Position numbers and translations under genes: made by a program. Below the pieces are notes generated by a model. It searched no databases, was not told the origin of the DNA, and saw only the letters and a list, made by a program, of their open reading frames with translations. A stretch of 64,000 nucleotides of DNA, from NCBI RefSeq assembly GCF_902170785.1, contig NZ_CABHYG010000017.1, positions 434,001 through 498,000 on the forward strand, read 5' to 3'. Source of the DNA: Yersinia proxima. Its GTDB lineage: Bacteria; Pseudomonadota; Gammaproteobacteria; Enterobacterales; Enterobacteriaceae. How positions within the stretch are numbered: position 1 is the first letter of the stretch; each line of letters starts with the position of its first letter. Positions 10,716-19,909 of this stretch are shown here, piece by piece.

Positions 10716-10757
10716 AAGCCGCCAATTTTGGATAATAGGCGGCTTTACTTTTTTTAG
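10716..10757 (+). terminator. Intrinsic terminator or attenuator 27 bases before rsxA
   Basis: AAGCCGCC (10716-10723) pairs with GGCGGCTT (10738-10745), giving an eight-base-pair GC-rich stem with a 14-base loop, followed by TACTTTTTTT. By form this is a rho-independent terminator. It can end the fhs/ydgK transcript, but its position 27 bases before the rsxA start leaves no room for a normal promoter after it. Confidence 0.75.
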
Positions 10758-10789
10758 GCTCCGTAATGACTTTTAGGCTCCGCAATGAC
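10752..10789 (+). repeat. 19-base tandem duplication of the rsxA start region
   Basis: TTTTAGGCTCCGTAATGAC (10752-10770) is followed at once by TTTTAGGCTCCGCAATGAC (10771-10789), differing at one base. Each copy carries an AGG ribosome site and an ATG. The first ATG (10766) opens an eight-codon frame whose TGA (10790-10792) overlaps the start of rsxA. Confidence 0.85.
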
Positions 10790-11366
10790 TGAATACCTAC
10801 TGCTGTTTGTCGGTACTGTTTTGGTAAACAACTTCGTTCTGGTCAAATTTCTTGGCCTGTGCCCTTTCATGGGCGTCTCCAAAAAACTGGAGACCGCCAT
10901 TGGTATGGGGCTGGCGACGACTTTCGTACTGACATTGGCCTCGGTTTGCGCCTGGATGGTCAACAGCTTTATTTTGCTGCCACTTGGGTTGGTCTATTTG
11001 CGGACGCTGGCTTTTATTTTGGTTATCGCGGTGGTGGTGCAATTTACTGAGTTGGTGGTGCGCAAAACCAGTCCGGCACTTTATCGCTTGCTGGGGATCT
11101 TTTTGCCGCTCATCACCACAAACTGTGCGGTATTAGGTGTGGCCTTACTTAATGTCAATCAATCACACAATTTTATGCAATCGGCAGTCTATGGCTTCAG
11201 TGCCGCCGCCGGTTTCTCTTTAGTCATGGTGCTGTTTGCGGCTATCCGTGAGCGGCTGGCTGTCGCTGACGTTCCCGCCCCCTTCCGTGGCTCGTCCATT
11301 GCCCTGATAACCGCGGGGCTGATGTCATTGGCCTTTATGGGCTTTACCGGATTGGTGAAGTTCTAA
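10785..11366 (+). CDS. rsxA: Rsx/Rnf electron transport complex subunit A
   Basis: Integral membrane subunit of the ion-translocating electron transport complex that, in E. coli, keeps SoxR reduced. The 193-residue protein starts [20 protein letters not shown] and has six hydrophobic segments, with [14 protein letters not shown] and [15 protein letters not shown] carrying the conserved cysteines expected for the buried iron-sulfur centre. Length equals E. coli RsxA. It overlaps rsxB by one base. See the duplication and terminator entries for its unusual leader. Confidence 0.97.
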   Translation: MTEYLLLFVGTVLVNNFVLVKFLGLCPFMGVSKKLETAIGMGLATTFVLTLASVCAWMVNSFILLPLGLVYLRTLAFILVIAVVVQFTELVVRKTSPALYRLLGIFLPLITTNCAVLGVALLNVNQSHNFMQSAVYGFSAAAGFSLVMVLFAAIRERLAVADVPAPFRGSSIALITAGLMSLAFMGFTGLVKF

Positions 11367-11989
11367 TGATGTCGTTATGGATTGCCATTGGTGCATTAAG
11401 TACATTGGCGCTGATTTCCGGTGCCGTGCTAGGTTTTGCTGCCCGCCGTTTCCAGGTTGATCAAGACCCTGTTGTCGAGCAAGTTGATGCTATTTTACCG
11501 CAAAGCCAGTGTGGTCAATGTGGCTATCCCGGCTGTCGCCCGTATGCCGAAGCGGTATCCGCGGGTGGTGAGAAAATAAACAAATGCGCTCCCGGTGGCG
11601 AGCAAGTGATGCTTAAACTGGCCGAATTGCTGGCCGTAGAGCCACAACCGCTGGATGGTGACGAAGCTGCCGCCCACCCGCAGCGCAAAGTGGCTTTTAT
11701 TGATGAAGCAAATTGTATTGGTTGCACCAAATGCATTCAGGCCTGTCCGGTTGATGCCATTGTTGGCGCGACGCGTGCAATGCATACGGTTTTGCCGGAT
11801 CTCTGCACCGGTTGTGACCTCTGTGTGTCGCCGTGCCCGACGGACTGTATTGAGATGATCCCGGTTGCTACCACCACCGCCAACTGGAAGTGGGATTTAA
11901 GCACCATCCCAGTTAAAAATCTTCCAACCCAATTAGCTGCCTCGCAGATGATTCCGGTGAAAATGATAGACGTGGAGCAACATGTTTAA
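11366..11989 (+). CDS. rsxB: Rsx/Rnf complex iron-sulfur subunit B
   Basis: A 207-residue protein with an N-terminal membrane anchor (about 3-25), the RnfB cluster motif CGQCGYPGC near residue 50 followed by a further Cys, and two ferredoxin-type [4Fe-4S] motifs, [12 protein letters not shown] and [12 protein letters not shown]. It passes electrons within the Rsx complex at the inner membrane. The ATG at 11366 shares a base with the rsxA stop; the next codon is also ATG (11369) and could be the start instead. The C-terminus is slightly longer than in E. coli. Confidence 0.96.
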   Translation: MMSLWIAIGALSTLALISGAVLGFAARRFQVDQDPVVEQVDAILPQSQCGQCGYPGCRPYAEAVSAGGEKINKCAPGGEQVMLKLAELLAVEPQPLDGDEAAAHPQRKVAFIDEANCIGCTKCIQACPVDAIVGATRAMHTVLPDLCTGCDLCVSPCPTDCIEMIPVATTTANWKWDLSTIPVKNLPTQLAASQMIPVKMIDVEQHV

Positions 11990-14075
11990 GCTGTTTACTG
12001 CCCGCCAACACGACAATATCTGGGATTTCGATGGCGGCATCCATCCGCCAGAAATGAAGCTGCAATCAAGTCGGGTTCCGATGCGTATCGCATCCTTGCC
12101 GGAACAGTTAATCGTTCCTTTGCAACAGCATCTGGGGCCAGAAGGCGAACTGCGCGTCAGCACCGGTGAGCGAGTGTTAAAGGGCCAGCCACTGACAGTT
12201 GGCCGTGGCCGTACGGTGCCGGTGCATGCACCGACTTCCGGCGTTATCACGGCAATTGCGCCGCATACTACTGCTCACCCCTCGGGTCTGGCAGAGCTGT
12301 GCGTACACATAACTCCCGATGGTGAAGACCGCTGGCGCGAGCAACAGCCTTGGGCCAATTACTCGCAGCGGGATAAAACTGCCCTGCTCGAGAGGATCCA
12401 TCAGGCGGGTATCGCCGGCTTAGGAGGCGCGGGGTTCCCCACCGCCAGCAAATTACAGGGCGGTTTGAACAGTGTAACCACACTCATTATTAACGCTGCC
12501 GAGTGCGAACCTTATATCACTGCCGATGATCGCCTGATGCAAGAACATGCCTCAGAAGTGGTCTTGGGGACACAGATTTTAATGTACTTGTTGCAGCCGC
12601 AGCAGGTGCTGATGGGTATTGAAGATAATAAACCTGAAGCTATCGCTGCCCTAAAACAGGCATTACGCGGCCAGAATAAAATACAGCTGCGGGTGATACC
12701 CACTAAGTATCCGTCAGGTGGGGCCAAGCAACTCACCAAGATCCTGACTGGTAAAGAAGTGCCTTTCGGTAAACACTCATCATCCATTGGCGTATTGATG
12801 CAAAACGTCGGTACAGTGGTAGCCATTAAGCGGGCGATTATTGACGACGAGCCATTAATCGAACGCGTGGTAACATTAACCGGCGATGCATTATCAAAAC
12901 CAGGTAATTTCTGGGCCAGAATTGGCACGCCCGTGCTGCATTTGTTGAAACTGGCCGGTTTTACACCGCAAAACCAACCGATGGTGATTATGGGCGGCCC
13001 ATTGATGGGCTTTACCCTGCCCAGTCTGGATGTGCCGATTGTTAAGATCAGTAACTGTATTTTGGCTCCCACGGAAGCTGAAATGGGGTTACCTGAACCA
13101 GAACAGTCGTGTATTCGCTGCGGTTTGTGTGTCGATGCCTGTCCGGCGGGCTTATTACCTCAGCAACTCTATTGGTTTAGTCGCGGCGAAGAGCATGAAA
13201 AAGCGCGCAATCATAATTTATTTGATTGTATCGAATGCGGTGCCTGCGCCTATGTTTGCCCAAGTAATATTCCTTTGGTGCAATATTATCGTCAGGAAAA
13301 GGCCGAAATACGCACCCTTGATCAAGAAGCGGAACGTGCTGCACAAGCGAAAGCGCGTTTTGAAGCTAAGCAGGCACGCCTGCAACGGGAAAAAATCGCG
13401 CGGGAATTGCGTCATAAACAAGCCGCCGTCAAGTTGACAGATGTAGACCAACAGACGGTTGAAGCGGCTGTCAGTCGTTTGGCTCGTGAATCCAATAATA
13501 CAGATTCAACTATCAGTGTGACCCTTGGGCAAACACCCGATAATAGCGCTGCTATTGCTGCGCGTGAGGCTAGAAAAGCGCAAGCCCGCAAACGTCAGGC
13601 AGAAAAAAATCTGGCTGTCACCGAACCTGAAACTGATGTTGTTGACCCACGTCAGGCTGCGGTTGCCGCTGCCATTGCCCGTGTAAAGGCCAAAAAAGCG
13701 GCGCAAGCACAGCTTGAGTCAGAGCCGGTGAACAGCGAAAGTAAAGTGCCTGAGGAAGACCCTCGCAAAGCTGCCGTAGCAGCAGCCATTGCCAGAGTAA
13801 AGGCCAAAAAAGCGGTACAGACGCAACTTGAGTCAGAGCCGGTGAACAGCGAAAGTAAAGTGCCAGAGGAAGACCCTCGCAAAGCTGCCGTAGCAGCAGC
13901 CATTGCCAGAGTAAAGGCCAAAAAAGCGGCGCAAGCACAGCTTGAGTCAGAGCCGGTGAAAAGCGAAAGTAAAGTGCCTGAGGAAGACCCTCGCAAAGCT
14001 GCCGTAGCAGCAGCCATTGCCAGAGTGAAAGCCAAAAAAGCGGCGCAAGCCACATCAACCGTTAATCCTGACTAG
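11982..14075 (+). CDS. rsxC: Rsx/Rnf complex subunit C
   Basis: Peripheral 697-residue subunit expected to take electrons from NADH. It has the RnfC N-terminal barrel region, the [13 protein letters not shown] nucleotide/flavin-binding motif near residue 150, and two [4Fe-4S] motifs, [12 protein letters not shown] and [12 protein letters not shown] (about 370-430). The last 140 or so residues are a charged Ala/Lys-rich tail made of a tandem 38-residue repeat. It overlaps rsxB by eight bases, with GGAG just upstream of the ATG. The tail length is variable in the family. Confidence 0.95.
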   Translation: MFKLFTARQHDNIWDFDGGIHPPEMKLQSSRVPMRIASLPEQLIVPLQQHLGPEGELRVSTGERVLKGQPLTVGRGRTVPVHAPTSGVITAIAPHTTAHPSGLAELCVHITPDGEDRWREQQPWANYSQRDKTALLERIHQAGIAGLGGAGFPTASKLQGGLNSVTTLIINAAECEPYITADDRLMQEHASEVVLGTQILMYLLQPQQVLMGIEDNKPEAIAALKQALRGQNKIQLRVIPTKYPSGGAKQLTKILTGKEVPFGKHSSSIGVLMQNVGTVVAIKRAIIDDEPLIERVVTLTGDALSKPGNFWARIGTPVLHLLKLAGFTPQNQPMVIMGGPLMGFTLPSLDVPIVKISNCILAPTEAEMGLPEPEQSCIRCGLCVDACPAGLLPQQLYWFSRGEEHEKARNHNLFDCIECGACAYVCPSNIPLVQYYRQEKAEIRTLDQEAERAAQAKARFEAKQARLQREKIARELRHKQAAVKLTDVDQQTVEAAVSRLARESNNTDSTISVTLGQTPDNSAAIAAREARKAQARKRQAEKNLAVTEPETDVVDPRQAAVAAAIARVKAKKAAQAQLESEPVNSESKVPEEDPRKAAVAAAIARVKAKKAVQTQLESEPVNSESKVPEEDPRKAAVAAAIARVKAKKAAQAQLESEPVKSESKVPEEDPRKAAVAAAIARVKAKKAAQATSTVNPD
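13644..14066 (+). repeat. 114-base tandem repeat in the rsxC tail
   Basis: The unit starts at 13644, 13758, 13872 and 13986 (exact 114-base spacing), giving about 3.7 copies of a 38-residue unit that begins [19 protein letters not shown]. Copies two and three are almost identical in DNA, which points to recent duplication or gene conversion. Confidence 0.93.
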
Positions 14076-14113
14076 ATCAAAACTGACGCTCGACTTGTCA
14101 TTGTAGTTGAGCG

Positions 14114-15001
14114 TCAGTTCACTGACATCAGGTAGGTGTAGGTAGATGAAATATCGCGCAATTTAGATTCAGCATGGCAGCTATCAACTTCAATCACTTC
14201 CATCTCTACACCACTGCCAAACTCATCACGCAACTTAGGCAGCACTTCATTAAACAAATATATTGAGAATTTTATGCATTCTTTGACACTACCCTGATGG
14301 GAAATAGATAAGAACTCTCCCGCCGGGATTGAAAGTGCATCTATCTCACGATGCCCTTGAATTTCATGTCGTTTTTCTTTATCAATAGCCGTCGAGTAAT
14401 GCATACTTTTCTGCCCTTGCTCACCCTTATTGGCAGAAAACAGGGAATACACTCGCTGACAAGAGAAGTTAACTTCTTTGAAGAAATCGAGCAAAATCTC
14501 ATCTTTCATTGCCATGCAAGAGGAATGCTGCCCACTACAATGGTTGTGTTCATCAAAATCCAATTGCCGTGTAAAACCAACTAACTCTTTCTCTGGTAAC
14601 GATATTCGCTTGATTTCTGGCGTGTAGTTCTCATAGAAATTGAATCGTGGCAGCATTCCCTGCACATCCCAATGCTGCATCTGCCGGAAACTATTGGGAG
14701 TGACGCCAAAACGTTTCTTAAAGGTGCGAGTGAAGGTCTGTTGTGAGTCGAAACCCAACTCATCAGAGATCTCAATGATTGGCCGACGTGAGATACGCAG
14801 AGCAACAGCCGCGCGTGTCAACACCCGTCCACGTATATAGGAAGCTAATTGTAACCCCACAATACTTTTAAATTTCCGTTGTAAGTGCCATTTTGAATAT
14901 CCGGAAATCTTCGCCACATCATCCAGTGTGGGCCGTTTTTCTAAATTAATTTCAATCCATTCAATTAATTCATCTATAAACAATATGTCTTCGTTTATCA
15001 T
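14114..15001 (-). CDS. AraC-family regulator, Rob-like with GyrI-type C-terminal domain
   Basis: A 295-residue transcription regulator. Residues about 8-110 form the two-helix-turn-helix AraC/MarA domain (GYSKWHLQRKFKSIVG and FDSQQTFTRTFKKRFGVTP), very close to Rob and MarA. Residues about 125-295 look like the GyrI/SOUL-type effector domain present in Rob but absent from MarA/SoxS. By family it would bind mar/sox/rob boxes and act on stress and efflux genes, but its ligand is unknown. It lies on the opposite strand between rsxC and rsxD, which are adjacent in E. coli, so it splits the operon. Ribosome site weak (GAA before ATG). It is probably not the housekeeping Rob. Confidence 0.85.
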   Translation of the reverse strand: MINEDILFIDELIEWIEINLEKRPTLDDVAKISGYSKWHLQRKFKSIVGLQLASYIRGRVLTRAAVALRISRRPIIEISDELGFDSQQTFTRTFKKRFGVTPNSFRQMQHWDVQGMLPRFNFYENYTPEIKRISLPEKELVGFTRQLDFDEHNHCSGQHSSCMAMKDEILLDFFKEVNFSCQRVYSLFSANKGEQGQKSMHYSTAIDKEKRHEIQGHREIDALSIPAGEFLSISHQGSVKECIKFSIYLFNEVLPKLRDEFGSGVEMEVIEVDSCHAESKLRDISSTYTYLMSVN

Positions 15002-15490
15002 TTCATTGTTCTTTAAATATATAATTACACTGCATACTACATTAATTTATCATTATGCCAACGCTTTTCTCAACCCTAATTTTAAACGTTAAAAAATCGT
15101 TAACTTACAATTAATTACAAAGAAAAGCCTTTCAATTATCGCTATAATAAACAGACTATTATAGTTCTCTTTTAAGTGCTGACACCTCATTATTCCCATA
15201 AGTAAAACATTATTCCCTTCTATTTACCTGTAACTATTCAGATATAAATTGCAAGTTAAATTTGTAGATTAGTGCTATTTATTAAACAGCACTATTTACT
15301 TAATAGTATGCCGATGATGATTAATAACCCTATGATTAAGGCGTATTACACTTTGTCTGAATAGGGTAGAATGCCGTGCTCATATTACCCCCTGACGGCT
15401 GAGTGTATTGACGCCTGCAAGTATTGACTTGCCCGCGCGATGCCTGCGTTTGAGAATCCTGATAAGTATTTGACATATGGTTGCAATTTC
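15002..15490. other. AT-rich region between the Rob-like gene and rsxD
   Basis: About 490 bases, strongly AT-rich from 15002 to 15350. It must hold the promoter of the leftward regulator and, because rsxD is cut off from rsxABC, probably one for rsxDGE-nth. TTGACA at 15469-15474 and TTGACT near 15425 are -35-like, but no convincing matching -10 was found. No open gene or repeat recognised. Confidence 0.45.
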
Positions 15491-16585
15491 ATGAAATTCA
15501 GGCCTGTAACATCGACCCAGAACAAAGGGTTGCAGATAGCCAGTTCCCCTTTTACACATAACCAACGTAGCACCCGCAGTATTATGCTGCTGGTTATTTT
15601 AGCCTGCATTCCGGGGATTCTCGCCCAGACCTGGTTCTTTGGCTATGGCAGCCTGATTCAAGCCGCACTCGCCATGGCAACTGCTGTGCTGGCCGAAGGC
15701 GCTGTCTTGCATTTACGTAAACAGCCGGTACTGACACGATTACAGGATAACTCTGCCCTGCTCACTGGCTTATTGTTAGGTATCAGTCTGCCGCCACTTG
15801 CCCCTTGGTGGATGATTGTTCTGGGTACTGCATTTGCCATTATTATTGCCAAACAACTTTACGGCGGTTTAGGCCAGAATCCGTTTAATCCTGCCATGGT
15901 CGGCTATGTTGTATTACTGATTTCATTCCCGGTACAAATGACCAGTTGGCTTCCTCCTCTGCCATTACAAGGAACGCCGGTTGGATTCTATGACAGCTTA
16001 TCAACCATTTTTACCGGATTCACCCAAAGTGGTGCCGATATTCATCAACTGCAGATTGGCTATGATGGGATAAGTCAGGCCACACCTCTCGATAACTTTA
16101 AAACGGCACTGCGCTCCCAACCCGTGGAACAGATTCTGCAACAACCGATCTTTGCTGGCGGGCTGGCGGGTATTGGCTGGCAATGGATTAACCTCGGTTT
16201 CCTGGCAGGCGGCCTGTTGCTGCTTTGGCGTAAAGCTATTCACTGGCATATTCCGGTGAGTTTCCTGCTGGCTTTGGCAGGGTGTGCTGCGATCAGTTGG
16301 ATGATTGCACCGCAGAGCTTTGCGCCCCCTATGTTGCATCTGTTTTCCGGTGCCACCATGTTGGGTGCTTTCTTTATTGCAACCGATCCGGTCAGCGCCT
16401 CGACAACACCTCGTGGTCGGCTGATTTTCGGGGCATTGATTGGTATTTTGGTGTGGCTGATTCGCGTTTACGGCGGTTATCCCGATGGGGTAGCATTTGC
16501 GGTGCTGCTGGCCAACATCTGTGTGCCACTGATTGATCACTACACTCAACCACGCGTTTATGGTCATCAGCGTGGGCATAAATAA
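15491..16585 (+). CDS. rsxD: Rsx/Rnf complex membrane subunit D
   Basis: A 364-residue polytopic protein carrying covalent FMN. The phosphodiester-linked Thr lies in [10 protein letters not shown] (about residue 198), matching Thr187 of the family. Blocks such as [22 protein letters not shown] and the C-terminal [17 protein letters not shown] are conserved. I chose ATG 15491 because family proteins begin close to the [11 protein letters not shown] segment; ATG 15440 would add 17 residues. Neither has a clear ribosome site. It heads the second half of the split rsx operon and is followed by rsxG after nine bases. Confidence 0.94.
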   Translation: MKFRPVTSTQNKGLQIASSPFTHNQRSTRSIMLLVILACIPGILAQTWFFGYGSLIQAALAMATAVLAEGAVLHLRKQPVLTRLQDNSALLTGLLLGISLPPLAPWWMIVLGTAFAIIIAKQLYGGLGQNPFNPAMVGYVVLLISFPVQMTSWLPPLPLQGTPVGFYDSLSTIFTGFTQSGADIHQLQIGYDGISQATPLDNFKTALRSQPVEQILQQPIFAGGLAGIGWQWINLGFLAGGLLLLWRKAIHWHIPVSFLLALAGCAAISWMIAPQSFAPPMLHLFSGATMLGAFFIATDPVSASTTPRGRLIFGALIGILVWLIRVYGGYPDGVAFAVLLANICVPLIDHYTQPRVYGHQRGHK

Positions 16586-16594
16586 GGAGCCGTT

Positions 16595-17224
16595 ATGCTA
16601 AACACTATGAAGCGTCACGGCATCACTCTGGCATTGTTTGCCGCAGGTGCCACTGGGCTGACAGCAGTGGTTAATTCGTTAACCGAATCTACCATCGCCC
16701 ATCAGGCGGCACTACAACAGAAAGCCTTGTTGGATCAGGTCGTTCCAGCAGAAAATTATGACAATGACATGCAAGCCGAATGTTACGTTGTCACTGATTC
16801 AGCACTCGGCAACATGGCCCCTCACCGCCTTTATCTGGCGCGCAAAGAGGGGCAGCCAGTCGCAGCCGCCATCGAAACCACCGCGCCAGATGGCTATTCC
16901 GGCGCTATCCAATTATTGGTCGGAGCAGACTTTGGCGGTAACGTACTGGGTAGTCGGGTGATTGAACATCACGAAACCCCTGGCCTCGGTGATAAAATTG
17001 ATATTCGTATCTCTGACTGGATCAGTCATTTCAGCGGCCGACATGTGGATGGCGAGCAAGATAAGCGTTGGGCAGTGAAAAAAGACGGCGGCGACTTTGA
17101 TCAGTTTACCGGTGCGACCATCACGCCAAGGGCAGTAGTCCGGGCGGTGAAAAATACGGCGCTATTCTTAGAAACTCTGCCGGCAAAACTCGCTAGCTTG
17201 CCCGTCTGTGGAGAAGATCAATGA
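16595..17224 (+). CDS. rsxG: Rsx/Rnf complex subunit G
   Basis: A 209-residue subunit with one N-terminal membrane helix (about 8-28) and a periplasmic domain. The FMN-attachment motif TGATITP is at about residues 172-178, with the Thr as the flavin ligand. AAGGAG sits five bases before the ATG. It overlaps rsxE by four bases (ATGA). Length agrees with E. coli RsxG. Confidence 0.96.
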   Translation: MLNTMKRHGITLALFAAGATGLTAVVNSLTESTIAHQAALQQKALLDQVVPAENYDNDMQAECYVVTDSALGNMAPHRLYLARKEGQPVAAAIETTAPDGYSGAIQLLVGADFGGNVLGSRVIEHHETPGLGDKIDIRISDWISHFSGRHVDGEQDKRWAVKKDGGDFDQFTGATITPRAVVRAVKNTALFLETLPAKLASLPVCGEDQ

Positions 17225-17922
17225 GTGAAGCAAGAGACTTGTTAGCCCAAGGGCTATGGAAAAATAACTCAGCATTGGTACAACTGCTGGGCCTGTGCCC
17301 GCTGCTGGCCGTTTCATCAACGGCAACCAATGCGCTAGGCTTGGGTCTGGCCACCACACTGGTATTGGTATGCACCAACACAGCAGTATCGGCGCTGCGC
17401 CGCTGGGTGCCGAATGAAATCCGCATCCCTATCTATGTGATGATCATTGCTTCCGTGGTCAGCACGGTGCAAATGCTGATTAACGCCTATGCATTTGGTT
17501 TATATCAGTCGCTTGGGATATTTATCCCGTTGATTGTGACCAACTGTATTGTGATTGGTCGGGCAGAAGCATACGCCGCCAGGAACCCGGTAGGTTTATC
17601 AGCACTGGATGGCTTAGCTATGGGGCTGGGGGCAACATGCGCATTATTTGTCTTGGGCTCCCTGCGTGAAATCCTGGGTAATGGCACCCTGTTTGATGGT
17701 GCTGATATGTTACTCGGTGATTGGGCAAAAGTACTGCGTATTGAGGTCTTACATCTGGACAGTCCTTTCCTGTTAGCTATGTTGCCACCGGGCGCGTTTA
17801 TCGGCCTGGGTTTGTTGTTAGCCGGGAAATATGTCATTGATGAGAAAATGAAAGCGCGCAAAGCCAGAGCCTTGGCTACCGCACCGCAACTTCAGGATGG
17901 AGTGGCAGAGAAAGCCTTATGA
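17221..17922 (+). CDS. rsxE: Rsx/Rnf complex membrane subunit E
   Basis: A 233-residue integral membrane subunit, homologous in fold to RsxA. Six hydrophobic segments and the conserved [10 protein letters not shown] and [18 protein letters not shown] motifs with their cysteines are present. Translation is coupled to rsxG and nth by four-base overlaps on both sides. Confidence 0.97.
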   Translation: MSEARDLLAQGLWKNNSALVQLLGLCPLLAVSSTATNALGLGLATTLVLVCTNTAVSALRRWVPNEIRIPIYVMIIASVVSTVQMLINAYAFGLYQSLGIFIPLIVTNCIVIGRAEAYAARNPVGLSALDGLAMGLGATCALFVLGSLREILGNGTLFDGADMLLGDWAKVLRIEVLHLDSPFLLAMLPPGAFIGLGLLLAGKYVIDEKMKARKARALATAPQLQDGVAEKAL

Positions 17923-18560
17923 ATCAAGAGAAACGTGTCGCTATTTTGACCCGCCTGCGGGATAACGACCCACACCCAACGACGGAATTGGTTTACAGCA
18001 CGCCGTTTGAGTTGTTGATTTCGGTGCTTTTATCGGCACAAGCAACCGATGTCAGTGTCAATAAAGCCACTGCCAAGCTCTATCCAGTGGCTAATACTCC
18101 GCAGGCCATACTGGATCTGGGTGTTGATGGCCTCAAGTCATACATCAAAACTATTGGTTTGTTTAACACCAAAGCTGAGAACGTGATTAAAACCTGCCGG
18201 ATATTGCTGGAAAAACACCACGGTGAAGTCCCAGAAGATCGCGCTGCACTGGAAGCCTTACCCGGTGTCGGTCGCAAAACGGCCAATGTGGTGTTGAATA
18301 CCGCCTTTGGCTGGCCGACGATTGCCGTTGATACACATATATTTCGTGTATGTAACCGCACAGGCTTTGCCCCTGGTAGCAATGTTGATCAGGTTGAAGC
18401 CAGGTTACTCAAAGTGGTTCCCGCTGAATTTAAACTGGACTGCCACCATTGGCTGATTTTACATGGTCGCTACACCTGTGTTGCCCGCAAACCCCGCTGC
18501 GGTTCGTGCATTATTGAAGATTTGTGCGAGTTTAAAGAAAAAGTCTATCCTGAACATTAA
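17919..18560 (+). CDS. nth: Endonuclease III (base-excision DNA glycosylase/AP lyase)
   Basis: A 213-residue DNA repair enzyme that removes oxidised pyrimidines and cuts the AP site. The helix-hairpin-helix [13 protein letters not shown] contains the catalytic Lys, AVDTHIFRV the catalytic Asp, and the C-terminus has the C-x6-C-x2-C-x5-C iron-sulfur cluster ligands. It overlaps rsxE by four bases, so it is the last gene of the rsxDGE-nth unit, the same neighbour as in E. coli. Confidence 0.97.
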   Translation: MNQEKRVAILTRLRDNDPHPTTELVYSTPFELLISVLLSAQATDVSVNKATAKLYPVANTPQAILDLGVDGLKSYIKTIGLFNTKAENVIKTCRILLEKHHGEVPEDRAALEALPGVGRKTANVVLNTAFGWPTIAVDTHIFRVCNRTGFAPGSNVDQVEARLLKVVPAEFKLDCHHWLILHGRYTCVARKPRCGSCIIEDLCEFKEKVYPEH

Positions 18561-18622
18561 TCACCCCGCCCAGTAAAGTATGCTGGCCGATGGCTGATAG
18601 GTTAAATGGGTCACAGAATAAA

Positions 18623-18648
18623 GTTCATTCAGTTATCGCTGAGTGAAC
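18623..18648 (-). terminator. Terminator overlapping the stop codon of the orphan gene
   Basis: On the minus strand GTTCACTCAG and CTGAATGAAC form a ten-base stem (one mismatch or wobble) with a six-base loop that contains the TAA stop, followed by TTTATT. The 5' arm is inside the coding sequence. Confidence 0.65.
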
Positions 18649-19430
18649 TGTTTAATTAATGACTCTAAATAGCTAAGCTGCTTTAGTAGTGGCTTAGATA
18701 GCCCAACTTCACTCACTACCGTACCCTGCAATGCCGTCATCTCATTAATAAATTGATGCCATGCGCGACTCAGTTTTTCAGCCTCGGCAACAACAGCACT
18801 TTTCTCCTGAGTAATTTTAATGATCACGTTGACACCGGAAATTAACTTCTCTGATTGCTCTAATTGGCGGTTGAGTTCCGTTAAGCGAGGGGACGTGATA
18901 TCCATTTGGTTATTCAGTTTTTTAGCAGTGATATCTTTTGTCAGTTGTTTTCGCCGTAATTTTTCTGTTTGCAAGATAGCGTCAATTCCCTCAATAATTA
19001 CCACGTTATGCAGACTTGAGGCCGACTTATCTAATAACTCAGTTTTTTCGATAAACAATTTTTTCAGTTGAGCAATATCATTGCCCAGGCTATTTATAAG
19101 ATTAACACGATCTTTACACATTTCAGTTTTACTTTCCTCATCAATATCATGACTGATTAGTGTCTCGTCGATTTCGTCCAAAGTCGTGAAATAAGTTAAA
19201 GCCAGAGTATTTTTCAATTTAGCCTGTAATGTTGATAGTGACTCACGCACAATAATATCCAATCTTTGCGAATAAAAACTGACTCGTAGTGCTTTCTCCT
19301 GCAATGCTTCGGCCCCTGCTGTTTTAACCTGAGCAAGACGAAATATATCTTTAACTCCTTGACTAAAAGTTTTAATGTTAATATCTGGGTAATTCAGACA
19401 ACTGCACGGAAATGTGTTTATTCCAGCCAT
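18633..19430 (-). CDS. Unrecognised alpha-helical protein
   Basis: About 265 residues and no family recognised. The protein is almost wholly helical and rich in Leu, Lys, Glu and Gln with long heptad-like stretches (about 20-110, 115-215 and 220-260). There is no signal peptide or clear membrane helix; VVIIEGIDAIL is the most hydrophobic stretch. I chose ATG 19430 (MAGINTFPCSC) because AGGA lies eight bases upstream; ATG 19445 has no ribosome site. Base composition is much more AT-rich than the neighbouring genes, and the gene has its own terminator, which suggests acquisition. Long helical bundles without a signal occur in XaxAB/YaxAB-type pore-forming toxins, but that link is only speculative. 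Confidence 0.7.
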   Translation of the reverse strand: MAGINTFPCSCLNYPDINIKTFSQGVKDIFRLAQVKTAGAEALQEKALRVSFYSQRLDIIVRESLSTLQAKLKNTLALTYFTTLDEIDETLISHDIDEESKTEMCKDRVNLINSLGNDIAQLKKLFIEKTELLDKSASSLHNVVIIEGIDAILQTEKLRRKQLTKDITAKKLNNQMDITSPRLTELNRQLEQSEKLISGVNVIIKITQEKSAVVAEAEKLSRAWHQFINEMTALQGTVVSEVGLSKPLLKQLSYLESLIKQFTQR

Positions 19431-19909
19431 GATAATGTTCCTCATAATGAATAATTAAATACGAACAAATTAATTAGCCATAAATTATTGATGTTATTAT
19501 TTGAAGTTAATAGTTTTCTTGATTACTTATATTGTACTTTATATTAAACACCCTAAGCTGTCGGTTACTAAATAATAGAACAGTTAAGTCATTTTTACAT
19601 CATTAAAACCCGATAAAAATTTAATAACAACCCTGTAAAATGATATTTAATTAAAGTGTTAATCATTAATGTAATGATATTTATTATACAGCATCATTTT
19701 ATCAATATAAGATGCAGCTATTAATTCGCCAGATGGACATCAATGGATTTGATCCGCAATATTCGAGTGATAAGCCCGCTCTATGCCGCGATTGCGGTAT
19801 TCGATTAGACGCTAGTGCCCCGCCCCACTAGACTTGTGACAAAATAGACTCAAACAGTTAATCATTTTGTTACCTGTTTGAAACAAAAAAACACCTGCGG
19901 CGTATTATC
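19431..19909. other. AT-rich gap before the YdeP-like gene
   Basis: About 480 bases. From 19440 to 19715 the sequence is very AT-rich and likely holds the promoter of the leftward orphan gene. From about 19725 to 19850 the composition returns to normal and includes a 21-codon frame (19743-19808). No known site recognised. Confidence 0.4.

Noticed and set aside
13618-14058. Long minus-strand frames opposite the rsxC tail
   Set aside because: They are the complement of the 114-base repeat and only mirror its periodicity; no family resemblance or ribosome site.
19743-19808. 21-codon frame (MDLIRNIRVISPLYAAIAVF) that looks like the start of a chemotaxis receptor
   Set aside because: It stops after 21 codons with no continuing homology in other frames nearby, so a degraded receptor gene cannot be supported.
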